Source of the DNA: Micromonospora sp. NBC_00421
GTDB lineage: Bacteria > Actinomycetota > Actinomycetes > Mycobacteriales > Micromonosporaceae
Reading direction: 5' to 3'
NCBI RefSeq assembly: GCF_036017915.1
Contig: NZ_CP107929.1
Coordinates: forward strand, 5,026,001-5,090,000
DNA: 64,000 nt
Below, piece after piece: positions 16,253 to 25,256 of the stretch. Position 1 is the first letter of the stretch; every line of letters starts with the position of its first letter. The position numbers and the translations under genes are program-made. The notes under the pieces were generated by a model that ran no database searches, was not told the DNA's origin, and saw only the letters and a list, made by a program, of their open reading frames with translations.

Positions 16253-18100
16253 GTGACCAAGCAGATCCGTCAGTTGGACCGGGTGGTGATCCGGTTTGCG
16301 GGTGACTCGGGTGATGGGATGCAGTTGACGGGGGACAGGTTCACCTCGGAGACGGCGCAGTTGGGTAATGATATTTCGACGTTGCCGAATTTCCCGGCGG
16401 AGATTCGGGCGCCGGCGGGGACGTTGCCGGGGGTGTCGAGTTTCCAGGTGCATTTCGCTGATTACGACATTCTGACGCCGGGGGACGCGCCGAACGTCCT
16501 GGTGGCGATGAATCCGGCGGCGTTGAAGGCGAATCTGGCGGATCTGCGTCGGGGTGCGGACATCATCGTGAACACCGATGAGTTCACCAGGCGGAACCTG
16601 GTCAAGGTCGGTTACGCGGTGAGTCCTCTGGAGGATGACTCTCTGGCGGGGTTCGTGGTGCATCCGGTGGCGTTGACGTCGATGACGGTCGGTGCTCTGG
16701 CGGAGTTGCAGGTGTCGAAGAAGGACGCCGAGCGGGCGAAGAACATGTTCGCGTTGGGGTTGTTGTCGTGGATGTACTCCCGCCCGTACGACTCGACGTT
16801 GCGGTTCCTGGAGCGGAAGTTCGCGAAGCGTCCGGATCTCGTCGCGGCGAACATCGCCGCGTTCCGGGCGGGGTGGAACTACGGCGAGACCACTGATTCG
16901 TTCTCGGTGCGCTACGAGGTGAAACCCGCCAGGATGCTGCCGGGTACCTACCGCAACATCACCGGTAACGCCGCCCTGTCGTTGGGGTTGGTCGCCGCGG
17001 GGGTCCGTTCCGGGTTGCCGGTGTTCCTCGGCGCGTACCCGATCACCCCCGCCTCCGACATCCTCCACGAACTGAGCAAACACAAGAAACTCGGCGTGGT
17101 CACCATGCAGGCCGAAGACGAGATCGCCGCGGTCGGCGCCGCGTTGGGCGCCTCCTACGGCGGTGCCCTCGGGGTCACCACGACCAGCGGCCCCGGGGTC
17201 GCCCTGAAATCCGAGACGATCTCCCTCGCCGTCGCCCTGGAACTTCCCCTGGTCGTCGTGGACGTGCAACGCGCCGGCCCGTCGACGGGGCTACCCACGA
17301 AAACCGAACAGGCCGACCTGAACATGGCCCTACACGGCCGCCACGGTGAAGCCCCCGTCGCGGTCATCGCCGCGAAGTCCCCCTCGGACTGCTTCCACGC
17401 CGCCCTCGAAGCCGCCCGTATCGCCGTGACCTACCGCACCCCGGTGATCCTGCTGTCGGACAACTACGTCGCCAACGGCTCCGAACCCTGGCTCCTGCCC
17501 GACGTCGACTCCCTGCCCGACCTACGCGTCTCCTTCGCCACCGCACCCAACCACGACGACGGCGTCACGTTCCTGCCCTACCTACGCGACCCCGACACCC
17601 TCGCCCGCCCCTGGGCGATCCCCGGCACCCCCGGACTGGAACACCGCATCGGCGGCCTGGAGAAAGCCGACAAGACCGGCGACATCTCCTACGACCCCAC
17701 CAACCACGACTACATGGTCCGCACCCGCGCCGCCCGCATCCAGGCCATCCCCGTGCCCGACCTCGAGGTCGACGACCCCGACGGCGACGCCCGCGTCCTC
17801 GTCCTCGGCTGGGGCTCCACCTACGGCCCCATCGGCGCCGCCTGCCGCACCCTGCGCCACCGCGGCCTGCCCATCGCCCAAGCCCACCTACGCCACCTCA
17901 ACCCCCTCCCGGCGAACCTCGGCCAGGTCCTGACCGCCTACGACCGGGTCGTCATCCCCGAGATGAACCTCGGCCAACTCGCCCAGGTCATCCGCGCCCG
18001 CTACCTGATCGACGCGATCGCCTACAACCAGGTCCGCGGCCTACCCTTCACCGCCGCCGAACTGGAGACGACGCTGGAAGAGGTCCTCAAAAATGCCTGA
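16253..18100 (+). CDS. korA: 2-oxoacid:ferredoxin oxidoreductase, fused gamma-alpha subunit
   Basis: The 615-residue subunit oxidises 2-oxoglutarate or a related 2-oxoacid with ferredoxin and CoA, together with KorB. The N-terminal gamma domain (RFAGDSGDGMQLTGDRF, residues about 10-190) precedes the alpha domain with the GAYPITPASDILHEL and MQAEDEIAAVGAALGASYGG motifs. The GTG start has a weak GAGG. The stop overlaps the korB start by 8 nt. The first 700 bases are G/T-rich, with TTG, GTG and GGG codons, and the rest is extremely C-rich. That compositional switch is unusual for one gene. Confidence 0.93.
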   Translation: MTKQIRQLDRVVIRFAGDSGDGMQLTGDRFTSETAQLGNDISTLPNFPAEIRAPAGTLPGVSSFQVHFADYDILTPGDAPNVLVAMNPAALKANLADLRRGADIIVNTDEFTRRNLVKVGYAVSPLEDDSLAGFVVHPVALTSMTVGALAELQVSKKDAERAKNMFALGLLSWMYSRPYDSTLRFLERKFAKRPDLVAANIAAFRAGWNYGETTDSFSVRYEVKPARMLPGTYRNITGNAALSLGLVAAGVRSGLPVFLGAYPITPASDILHELSKHKKLGVVTMQAEDEIAAVGAALGASYGGALGVTTTSGPGVALKSETISLAVALELPLVVVDVQRAGPSTGLPTKTEQADLNMALHGRHGEAPVAVIAAKSPSDCFHAALEAARIAVTYRTPVILLSDNYVANGSEPWLLPDVDSLPDLRVSFATAPNHDDGVTFLPYLRDPDTLARPWAIPGTPGLEHRIGGLEKADKTGDISYDPTNHDYMVRTRAARIQAIPVPDLEVDDPDGDARVLVLGWGSTYGPIGAACRTLRHRGLPIAQAHLRHLNPLPANLGQVLTAYDRVVIPEMNLGQLAQVIRARYLIDAIAYNQVRGLPFTAAELETTLEEVLKNA

Positions 18101-19127
18101 ACCCGTCACGGTGAAACTCACCACCAAAGACTTCAAATCCGACCAGGAAGTCCGCTGGTGCCCCGGCTGCGGCGACTACGCCATCCTCGCCGCCATCCAA
18201 CAATTCATGCCCGAACTGCACATCCCCCGCGAGAACACCGTCTTCATCTCCGGCATCGGCTGCTCCTCCCGCTTCCCCTACTACATGAACACCTACGGCA
18301 TGCACTCCATCCACGGCCGCGCCCCCGCCATCGCCACCGGACTGTCCGTCACCCGACCCGACCTGTCCGTCTGGGTCGTCACCGGCGACGGCGACGCCCT
18401 CTCCATCGGCGGCAACCACCTCATCCACGCCCTACGCCGCAACGTCAACCTCAAAATCCTCCTCTTCAACAACCGCATCTACGGCCTCACCAAAGGCCAG
18501 TACTCCCCCACCAGCGAAACCGGCAAAATCACCAAATCCACCCCCACCGGCTCCGCCGACGCCCCCTTCAACCCCCTCTCCCTCGCCCTCGGCGCCGAAG
18601 CCACCTTCGTCGCCCGCACCATCGACTCCGACCGCAAACACCTCCAAACAGTCCTCCGCGCCGCCGCCCAACACCAAGGCTCCGCCTTCGTCGAGATCTA
18701 CCAAAACTGCAACATCTTCAACGACGGCGCCTTCGACCAACTCAAAAACCCCGACACCCGCGACGACCACCTCATCCCCCTACACCACGGCCAACCCATC
18801 ACCTTCGGCCACAACAACCAACACTGCCTCGTCCACCCACCCCACGCCTTCGGCCTCGAAGTCCGCGACACCGCCACCACCCCACCCGAAGACATCGTCA
18901 TCCACGACACCACCATCACCGACCCCGCCTACGCCTTCGCCCTCACCCGACTCCCCGGACCCCACCTCCGCAACACCCCCATCGGCGTCTTCCGACAAAC
19001 CAACCGCCCCACCTACGACAACCTCGTCCAACAACAGATCACCACCGCCAAAGCCACCACCACCCACACCCCCGAACAACAACTCACCGACCTCCTCCAC
19101 ACCGGCGACACCTGGACCATCAGCTAG
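18093..19127 (+). CDS. korB: 2-oxoacid:ferredoxin oxidoreductase, beta subunit
   Basis: This 344-residue thiamine-diphosphate-binding subunit pairs with KorA. The N-terminal VRWCPGCGDYAILAAIQ carries the CxxC cluster ligands. The ThDP motif begins VVTGDGDALSIGGNH and ends in FNNRIYGLTKGQYSPTSE. Codon use is odd for this genome: Lys AAA, Gln CAA and Glu GAA are frequent and the coding strand is G-poor, continuing the skew of the 3' part of korA. The gene is coupled to korA and ends before a hairpin. Confidence 0.94.
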   Translation: MPEPVTVKLTTKDFKSDQEVRWCPGCGDYAILAAIQQFMPELHIPRENTVFISGIGCSSRFPYYMNTYGMHSIHGRAPAIATGLSVTRPDLSVWVVTGDGDALSIGGNHLIHALRRNVNLKILLFNNRIYGLTKGQYSPTSETGKITKSTPTGSADAPFNPLSLALGAEATFVARTIDSDRKHLQTVLRAAAQHQGSAFVEIYQNCNIFNDGAFDQLKNPDTRDDHLIPLHHGQPITFGHNNQHCLVHPPHAFGLEVRDTATTPPEDIVIHDTTITDPAYAFALTRLPGPHLRNTPIGVFRQTNRPTYDNLVQQQITTAKATTTHTPEQQLTDLLHTGDTWTIS

Positions 19128-19146
19128 TCGCCCGTCGACACGTCGA

Positions 19147-19178
19147 AGTGGCCGTTCCCCACGCAGGGGCCGGCCACT
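19147..19178. terminator. Hairpin between korB and the K+ channel gene
   Basis: AGTGGCC (19147-19153) pairs with GGCCACT (19172-19178), and CCCC pairs with GGGG inside. It lies between two convergent genes, so it probably ends both transcripts. Confidence 0.5.
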
Positions 19179-19203
19179 CGCCGTTTCGGCGGGCTACACG
19201 GTG

Positions 19204-20220
19204 TCAGGAGGCGGTGGTGTTGGCGGTGGGTCGATCGTCGCGGACGTGCACGAGCATGTCGCCGGTCTCGATCACCGCACCGGCCTTGTCGGCCAGGGTG
19301 ACCACCTTGCCCCGGCGTACCAGGGCGATGACCAGGGACTCCAGCTCACGCGGGGACTTGCCCACCTCGTGCCGCTCGGCGGAACGCATCGCCAGCGCCA
19401 TGCCCTGCCCGGGGGTGAGCAGGTCCTCCACCACGTCGATCAGCGGCGGGGCCGAGGTGGAGAGGCCCAACAGCCGGCCCGCGGTGGCCGAGGAGACGAT
19501 CACGTGGTGCGCGCCGCTCTGGCGCAGCAGCGGGGCGTTCTCGGCCTCCCGGACGGCCGCGATGATGCGTACCTGACCGGCGGTGAGCTGCCGGGTGGTG
19601 AGCGCCACCAGCACCGAGGCGTCGTCACTGTCGGTGGCGATGATGACGGACTTGGCGTTGCGGACGTGCGCCTCCTCCAGCACCGACGAACGGGTGGCGG
19701 AGCCCTCGATGGCGACCAGCCCGGCCGAGGTGGCCTGCCGCAGCGCGGTGCCGCTGCGCTCCACCACCACGATCCGGGACTTGTCCAGGCCGTTCTCCAG
19801 CAGGGCGGAGACCGCGCTGCGACCCTTGGTGCCGTAGCCGCAGATGATGACGTGGTCCTTCACGGTTCTCCTCCACCGACCCAGGCGACGGCCGGTCCGG
19901 TACTGCTCGGTCAGGACTTCCAGGGTGGTGCCGACCAGGATGATCAGGAAGATCACCCGGGCCGGGGTGATGAACAGGACGTTCACCAGGCGGGCCGACT
20001 GCTCGTAGGGGGTGATGTCGCCGTACCCGGTGGTGGAGAGGGTGACCACCGCGTAGTAGAAGCAGTCGAGCAGGGTCAGCCCGTTCTCGTCCACGTCGCG
20101 GTAACCGCTGCGGTCCAGGTAGACCACCGCCACGGTGAGCAGGACCAGGCCCAGGGCGGCGGCCAGGCGGAGACTCAACGCGCTGAGCGGTCCCCGCCGC
20201 TGCGCCGGGAAATGGATCAC
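19204..20220 (-). CDS. Two-TM potassium channel with RCK (TrkA-N) domain
   Basis: The 338-residue membrane protein has a first hydrophobic helix (SLRLAAALGLVLLTVAVVYL), the selectivity filter TLSTTGYGDITP, and a second helix (VIFLIILVGTTLEVL). A cytosolic RCK domain begins with VIICGYGTKGRSAV and continues with the NAD-binding acidic pattern RIVVVERSG; a TrkA-C domain is at the end. It is a ligand-gated K+ channel of the MthK/TrkA type. The GTG at 20220 was chosen because GGGGAG lies upstream and the longer frame adds low-complexity sequence. Confidence 0.9.
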   Translation of the reverse strand: MIHFPAQRRGPLSALSLRLAAALGLVLLTVAVVYLDRSGYRDVDENGLTLLDCFYYAVVTLSTTGYGDITPYEQSARLVNVLFITPARVIFLIILVGTTLEVLTEQYRTGRRLGRWRRTVKDHVIICGYGTKGRSAVSALLENGLDKSRIVVVERSGTALRQATSAGLVAIEGSATRSSVLEEAHVRNAKSVIIATDSDDASVLVALTTRQLTAGQVRIIAAVREAENAPLLRQSGAHHVIVSSATAGRLLGLSTSAPPLIDVVEDLLTPGQGMALAMRSAERHEVGKSPRELESLVIALVRRGKVVTLADKAGAVIETGDMLVHVRDDRPTANTTAS

Positions 20221-20392
20221 CGTCGGTCCTGCTCCCCCTGGGTCACCTGCACGAGCACAACATAGCGGGTGACGGGTGGGGCGGCAGGTCGGGCCGCCGG
20301 TCGGACCAGCGGGAGACGCCGGGGGCCGGTGCCGAGCCGGGCGACCGGGCATGATGGGAGGGTCCCGGGACACCGGCCACGAGGAGGCCCGC

Positions 20393-21055
20393 ATGTCACT
20401 GCTGCGTCGGGTGATCGGCGGGGTGCTCCGCCGGGTACGGCTGCGCCAGGGCCGCACGCTGCGCGAGGTGGCCACCGCCGCCGGCGTGTCCCTGCCCTAC
20501 CTCTCCGAGGTCGAGCGCGGGCGCAAGGAAGCCTCCTCCGAGGTGCTGGCGGCGATCTGCCGGGCCCTCGGGATCCACCTGTCCGACCTGCTCGAAGAGG
20601 CCCGCGACGAGCTACGGCGGGTCGAGCGTCGGGTGCCCGTCCCGCCGGGCGGCACCCTGGCCGGGCCGGGCCGGGTGCCGACCGCCCGCCGGGCCGGCAC
20701 CGGTCCGCACCTCCAGGTCGGCCGACCCACGGCAGGATTCGGCCGACCCACTGCGGCGGTCGGTCCGTCCAGGGCGAACAGCGGCCCATCCACGGTACGG
20801 GCCGGCGGGCCGACCGGCTTCGCGCCGATGTTCCACGTCGGCGGCGCGGGCTTCCGCTCCAGCGGCGCGGGCTTCCGCTCCGGCGGTGGTGCGCCGGCAC
20901 CCGTCGGCGGTGCGTCCGGGTTCGCCGTGGTGGCCGGTGTCGCGCCCGTCCGGGTGCCGGCCGTCCTGTCGACCGCCCGCCCCGCTGCGCGTACCGCCAG
21001 GATGCTGGCGCGGCGGCGGGCCCGGACGGGCCGGCGGCGGCTGCTGGTCGGTTAG
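20393..21055 (+). CDS. popR: PopR/ClgR-type XRE regulator of clpP
   Basis: This 220-residue protein has an N-terminal helix-turn-helix very close to Streptomyces ClgR and Pop[20 protein letters not shown], then [19 protein letters not shown]. The rest is a low-complexity Gly/Pro/Arg-rich tail with a repeated AGFRS unit. PopR activates clpP3 in Streptomyces and is itself a Clp substrate. The di-Ala or di-Val C-terminus that marks those proteins is missing here; the end is RRLLVG. GAGGAGG precedes the ATG. The PopR operator lies between this gene and clpP. Confidence 0.85.
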   Translation: MSLLRRVIGGVLRRVRLRQGRTLREVATAAGVSLPYLSEVERGRKEASSEVLAAICRALGIHLSDLLEEARDELRRVERRVPVPPGGTLAGPGRVPTARRAGTGPHLQVGRPTAGFGRPTAAVGPSRANSGPSTVRAGGPTGFAPMFHVGGAGFRSSGAGFRSGGGAPAPVGGASGFAVVAGVAPVRVPAVLSTARPAARTARMLARRRARTGRRRLLVG

Positions 21056-21066
21056 GCTGGCCGGGT

Positions 21067-21096
21067 TCTGCCGAGGGCAGATCTGCCCGGGGCAGA
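21067..21096 (+). promoter_or_regulatory. Tandem PopR operator upstream of clpP
   Basis: Two copies of TCTGCC-N3-GGCAGA stand head to tail without a gap: 21067-21081 (spacer GAG) and 21082-21096 (spacer CGG). As I recall, this is exactly the motif reported for PopR at the S. lividans clpP3 promoter, also as two repeats. It lies about 95 nt before the clpP ATG. Confidence 0.85.
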
Positions 21097-21191
21097 AAGG
21101 CTGGGGTGGCGGCCGCCCGACGGCGCAGGCTGGACCCGCCGGTCCCCGGGCGGAGCGAGGTCGCCCGCCGGCAACGCGGAGGGTGGTCACC

Positions 21192-21788
21192 ATGATCGGG
21201 TACGACGTGCGCATGCTGGACGGCGGGCAGCCAGCCTTCGGCGACCAGGTCTTCGAGCGGCTGCTGCGGGAACGGATCATCTTCCTCGGCACCGAGGTCA
21301 CCGACGCCTCGGCCAACCAGATCTGCGCGCAGATCCTGCTGTTGGCCGCCGAGGACAGCAAGCGGGACATCTACCTCTACATCAACTCGCCAGGTGGCTC
21401 GGTCAGTGCCGGCATGGCCGTCTACGACACCATGCGGTACGTCAGCAACGACGTGGCCACCCTGGCGCTGGGGCTCGCCGGGTCGATGGGGCAGTTCCTG
21501 CTCTGCGCGGGGGCGGCGGGCAAGCGGTTCGCCCTGCCGCACGCGCGGGTCATGATGCACCAGCCATCCGGTGGGATGGGTGGCACCGCCGCCGACATCA
21601 CCATCCAGGCGGAGAACATGCTGCACGTCAAGCGGACCATGCAGGAGCTGATCGCCGAGCACAGCGGGCGCACCCTCGACGAGATCCAGGCCGACTGGGA
21701 CCGGGACCGGTGGTTCACCGCCGAGCAGGCCAGGGACTACGGCCTGATCGACCAGGTGCTCACCCGGGCCGACCAGCTTCCCGGCTGA
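21192..21788 (+). CDS. clpP: ATP-dependent Clp protease proteolytic subunit, ClpP3-like
   Basis: This 198-residue serine peptidase of the ClpP family has its catalytic Ser in LAGSMGQFLLCAG, His in ARVMMHQPSGG and Asp in QARDYGLIDQV. The motif INSPGGSVSAGMAVYDTM is typical. The ATG at 21192 is preceded by GGAGGGTG. The window has only one clpP here, not the clpP3-clpP4 pair of Streptomyces. Expression is probably conditional and PopR-dependent, judging from the tandem operator upstream. Confidence 0.94.
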   Translation: MIGYDVRMLDGGQPAFGDQVFERLLRERIIFLGTEVTDASANQICAQILLLAAEDSKRDIYLYINSPGGSVSAGMAVYDTMRYVSNDVATLALGLAGSMGQFLLCAGAAGKRFALPHARVMMHQPSGGMGGTAADITIQAENMLHVKRTMQELIAEHSGRTLDEIQADWDRDRWFTAEQARDYGLIDQVLTRADQLPG

Positions 21789-21850
21789 CCGTCGACGTCA
21801 CCCCCGGCGCGCACGACGGCGGCGGAACGCGTGACCCACATCGACGGTCT

Positions 21851-22825
21851 TCAGACGGTCAACACCACCTTGCCCAGCGCCCGCCGGCCCTCCAGGTCGG
21901 CGTGCGCGACAGCCGCCTCCGCCAGCGGGTACGCCGACACCAGCGGACGCCACCAGCCCCGGCCGCCCAACTCCACCGACCGGGCCGCCAACCCGGCGAT
22001 CCCCCCGGGCCTGGTGCGGAGCCGTTGCCCGAGCCACCCGGCGGTCAGGCTGCGCCCCACCAGATCATCCGTGCCGATCCGGGTCGGCTCCCCCGCCGAC
22101 CAGCCGAACATCACGAACCGTCCACCCGTCGCCGTCGACTCCAGCGCGGCCCGGCCCAGCGCCCCGCCGACCCCGTCGTACACCAGCGTCGGCCCGCCGA
22201 CCCGTGCCCGGACCAGGTCCGTCCAGTCCGGCCGGTCGTAGTCGACCACCACCACGTCCGCACCCAGTTCACCCAGTCGGGCCGTCCGCTGCGCGCCCCG
22301 CGCCGCCGCGACCACCGTCGCGCCGACCGACCGGGCCGCCTGCACCAGCAACCAACCCATCCCGCCGGCCGCCGACAGCACCAGCACCACGTCGTCCGCC
22401 GTCGGCGGCTCCACCTCGAACACGCCGAGCGCGGTCCGGCCCGTACCCACCAGGGCCACCGCGTCGGCGAACCCCATCTTCTCCGGTACGGCGAACAGCG
22501 ATCCGACCGCGGCGACCGCCTGCTCCGCGTACCCGCCCGGGACCATGCCCAGGTGGGCGACGACCCGTCGACCCCGCCATGTCTCGTCCACCTCGTCCCC
22601 TACCAGGTCGACAGTCCCCGCGACCTCCCGGCCCGGCACGGTCGGCAGCTCCGGCAGCGGCAGCGGGCCGCCGCCCTCGCCCCGACGCAGCGTGGTGTCG
22701 AGCAGGTGCACCCCGCTGGCCGCCACGGCGATACGTACCTGGTCGGGGGCGGGGGTGAGGTCGGGCAGGTCGTCGAGGACGAGATTGGTGGCGGGACCGA
22801 ACTCGTGAAGGCGAATCGCACGCAT
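21851..22825 (-). CDS. Quinone oxidoreductase-like MDR dehydrogenase
   Basis: The 324-residue protein belongs to the zinc-independent QOR branch of medium-chain dehydrogenases. The N-terminal GroES-like domain starts MRAIRLHEFGPATNLVLDDL. The cofactor motif is VLSAAGGMGWLLVQAARS, and YDGVGGALGRAALE follows. No zinc ligands are seen. The ATG at 22825 was chosen over the one five codons upstream because homologues start with MRAI. NADPH-dependent reduction of a quinone or enone is likely, but the substrate is unknown. Confidence 0.88.
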   Translation of the reverse strand: MRAIRLHEFGPATNLVLDDLPDLTPAPDQVRIAVAASGVHLLDTTLRRGEGGGPLPLPELPTVPGREVAGTVDLVGDEVDETWRGRRVVAHLGMVPGGYAEQAVAAVGSLFAVPEKMGFADAVALVGTGRTALGVFEVEPPTADDVVLVLSAAGGMGWLLVQAARSVGATVVAAARGAQRTARLGELGADVVVVDYDRPDWTDLVRARVGGPTLVYDGVGGALGRAALESTATGGRFVMFGWSAGEPTRIGTDDLVGRSLTAGWLGQRLRTRPGGIAGLAARSVELGGRGWWRPLVSAYPLAEAAVAHADLEGRRALGKVVLTV

Positions 22826-22858
22826 GCCCCCATCCGACAACCTGCACCGGACGTGAGG

Positions 22859-23344
22859 TCAATGGTCTCCACAGTTTCCGGTGCGCACCGCCCCCTCGGG
22901 CAGGTGGGCGGCGAGGGCGGCGAACTGCGCCCGGGTCAGGTACGACGGGTTGGCCGCCTGCGGCTGACGGAACACCTCCAGGCCAGCCAGCCGGGGGTCG
23001 GCGCGCAACCGGTCACGGCGCAGCCGTTGCGGCTCAGGAAGGATGGTCAGCTCCAGCGGCACCGACCAGGGTGCGTGGGCCTCCTCGCCGGGCACCGGCT
23101 CGCCGATGAGCCGGCCGATCCCCCAGACGCCGTAGGGCAACCGTCCCCGGCTACCGCTGGCCCAGAAGAGCATGGGCTGACCGGCCCGCATCAGCCGGGC
23201 CCGGTAGCCGGGGCGTACGCACCAGCTCGTCACCCGGGGATCCCGGGCGAACCGGCCGGCGAGGTCGACCGTGTCCGCGTTGCCCTTGATCAGCCAGGCG
23301 CCCAGGTTCTCCCGGGTCACCTGTCGCTCGTCGGTTTTCGACAC
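22859..23344 (-). CDS. EVE/PUA-like domain protein
   Basis: The 161-residue protein resembles EVE-domain proteins of the PUA superfamily, which bind modified bases: WLIKGNADTVDLAGRF near the start and MLFWASGSRGRLPYGVWGIG in the middle. The C-terminal part ends with the YLTRAQFAALAAHLP pattern. The GTG at 23344 has AGGAGGAA 7 nt upstream. The role is not known. EVE proteins are often linked to modified DNA or RNA, but no restriction genes are nearby. Confidence 0.65.
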   Translation of the reverse strand: MSKTDERQVTRENLGAWLIKGNADTVDLAGRFARDPRVTSWCVRPGYRARLMRAGQPMLFWASGSRGRLPYGVWGIGRLIGEPVPGEEAHAPWSVPLELTILPEPQRLRRDRLRADPRLAGLEVFRQPQAANPSYLTRAQFAALAAHLPEGAVRTGNCGDH

Positions 23345-23572
23345 GTCGGTTCCTCCTCGGCGACCGGTCGGCTCTGCCCGGACCGCGCTTCGGACCACCG
23401 GAGCGGTGGGTCCGGTGCTCAGGTGCCCCGGCTCGCTTCGGACAATGCCGTCCGTCCGCGGAAACCTCGATCCGGCGCGTCCTGGCGCCGTACGGGAACT
23501 CGAAGTCAACCGCGACGGAGAGGGTGAGGTCGGCCCATGGCCGGCTTCCTGCTGGTCACGGCCCCGCGTTGG

Positions 23573-23645
23573 TGCCCCCGGCAGGATTCGAACCTGCGAC
23601 ACACGGTTTAGGAAACCGATGCTCTATCCCCTGAGCTACGAGGGC
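23573..23645 (-). tRNA. tRNA-Arg (anticodon CCT)
   Basis: The acceptor stem GCCCTCG pairs with CGGGGGC. The D arm is in AGCTCAGGGGATAGAGC, the anticodon loop is TTCCTAA and the T arm is GCAGGTTCGAATCCTGC. The discriminator base is A, and CCA is encoded at 23570-23572. The tRNA reads AGG. Confidence 0.95.
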
Positions 23646-23674
23646 GCGAGCGCCTAGTCTAGCGACCTGCGGGT

Positions 23675-23884
23675 TCACCTGGGGTGGCAGGGAGCGGCCC
23701 ACGTCCACCCGCAGCACCCGGACCCGTGTTCGCCCAGCCCAGGCCCACACCTCGAGCACACGAACCCCCGTTTGCGACCACAATCGGCTGCGGTGACCCG
23801 CGTCGGCACCGGGTGACCCGGGCTGGCATCCGCTGGCGAACACACGTCGAGCACAACATCGAAGATCAACGACGTTCCGTCCAT
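23675..23884 (-). CDS. Possible small Cys-rich protein, 69 aa
   Basis: A short frame has a fair ribosome binding site (AAGGGG, 8 nt before ATG). It starts MDGTSLIFDVVLDV and ends with cysteines arranged as CSRC followed by CC, which might bind zinc. There is no recognised family. GC-rich third positions are only moderately dominant, so it may be spurious. It lies just after the tRNA in an otherwise non-coding stretch (23646-24080). Confidence 0.25.
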   Translation of the reverse strand: MDGTSLIFDVVLDVCSPADASPGHPVPTRVTAADCGRKRGFVCSRCGPGLGEHGSGCCGWTWAAPCHPR

Positions 23885-24080
23885 GTAGCCGCCCCTTGGC
23901 GTCGTCACCAGAGAAGCACGGAGCGCTCACCTCGGGGTCGCTCGCGCCGTGTCCTGTCCGGCGAGGTCCTGATGGACTCGGGTACATGCGGGCGGATTCT
24001 GGGCCCGGGATAGCCAACAGAGTTGACCGAGGCATCCCCGACCACGGTCAGGTGGGGGCGTGGGTGAGGGCCTGGTCGGG

Positions 24081-25256
24081 CTAACCCGTCCGAAGGGTGA
24101 GCAGGGTGATCTCGCTCGGCGCGAAGATCCGGAACGGCGGGCCCCAGAAACCGGTCCCCCGGCTCGTGTAGAGCTGGGTCCGGCCGTGCCGGCTGAGGCC
24201 CTGCACGACCGGCTGGTCGAGCCGGACCAGGTAGTGGAACGGCCACATCTGGCCGCCGTGGGTGTGCCCGGACAGTTGCAGATCCACGCCGGCCGCGACC
24301 GCGTCGTCGATCTGCTTCGGCTGGTGCGCCAGCAGCAGCACCGGCAGCCGCGGGTCGGTGCCGGCCAGCGCCGCGGCGTGGTCGGCGCGGTGACCGGCCA
24401 CGCCGGACGAAGCGGCGGTCACGTCGTCGACCCCGGCCACGACAAGTTGGGCGCCTCCCCGCTCCACCACGAGGTGCCGGTTGTGCAGGGGCTCCCAGCC
24501 GAGGGCCCGCATGTGGTCGACCCAGCCCTGCGCCTGGCCGTAGTACTCGTGGTTGCCCGTCACGTACACCCGGGCCAGCCGGGCCTGCACAGTGCCCAGC
24601 GGCGCTGCCTGCGCCCGGCGCTGGTCGACGGTGCCGTCGGCGATGTCGCCGGTGTGGCAGACGATGTCGGGGGCCAGGCCGTTGACCACCTCGATCGTGC
24701 GGGCGGACCAGCGGGCCCGGTCGATCGGGCCGTAGTGGGTGTCGGTCAGCAGCACCACCCGGACCCCGTCGAGACCGGCACCCAGCCGGTCGATGGTCAC
24801 GTCCACCCGCCGGACCCGGGGCACCCGCATCGCCTCGGCGTACCCCCAGACGGCCAGGACGATCGAGACGACCGCCGCACCGACCGCCACAGCCCGGGAC
24901 CGCACCGGGTCGGCGACCCCTGCGACGGCGAGCGGGAGCCGAGCCACGTTGCCGAGCAGCGCCCAGACGAAGAGGATCCAGACCAGGCCAAGGAGCGTGT
25001 CCCCCGCGCGGGCCGCCGCGTCCAGCCGCCGGCGGCCGTGCCCGAGATACATCAGAACGGGGAGCGCGACCACCGCGACCACGAACACGCTCGTGCCGGC
25101 GGCCACCACCGGCTCCGGCCACCGCGCCGCCACCGTCAACGTCCACCATGGCAGCCCGAACAGCAACGCCAGGACCACGACCAGCGTCGCCCCGGACACC
25201 AGCGGTCGCAGCGACCCTCGCGCCGGCCGGACCTGTACGGCATCGCCAGCAGCCAT
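24081..25256 (-). CDS. Membrane-anchored metallophosphoesterase
   Basis: This 391-residue calcineurin-like phosphoesterase has four N-terminal hydrophobic helices (about residues 20-130). The metal-binding motifs follow in order: LLTDTHYG, HTGDIADG, VTGNHEYY, LLAHQPKQ and LSGHTHGGQM. It resembles YaeI-type phosphodiesterases fused to a membrane domain. The active site probably faces the cytoplasm, but this is not certain. The start is ATG at 25256. The substrate is unknown. Confidence 0.9.
   Translation of the reverse strand: MAAGDAVQVRPARGSLRPLVSGATLVVVLALLFGLPWWTLTVAARWPEPVVAAGTSVFVVAVVALPVLMYLGHGRRRLDAAARAGDTLLGLVWILFVWALLGNVARLPLAVAGVADPVRSRAVAVGAAVVSIVLAVWGYAEAMRVPRVRRVDVTIDRLGAGLDGVRVVLLTDTHYGPIDRARWSARTIEVVNGLAPDIVCHTGDIADGTVDQRRAQAAPLGTVQARLARVYVTGNHEYYGQAQGWVDHMRALGWEPLHNRHLVVERGGAQLVVAGVDDVTAASSGVAGHRADHAAALAGTDPRLPVLLLAHQPKQIDDAVAAGVDLQLSGHTHGGQMWPFHYLVRLDQPVVQGLSRHGRTQLYTSRGTGFWGPPFRIFAPSEITLLTLRTG

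Noticed and set aside
18158..19576. 472-codon frame overlapping korB
   Set aside because: It is a His/Pro/Arg-rich shadow made by C-rich codons of korB.
23556..24035. 159-codon frame over the tRNA region
   Set aside because: It translates through the tRNA and has no coding bias.
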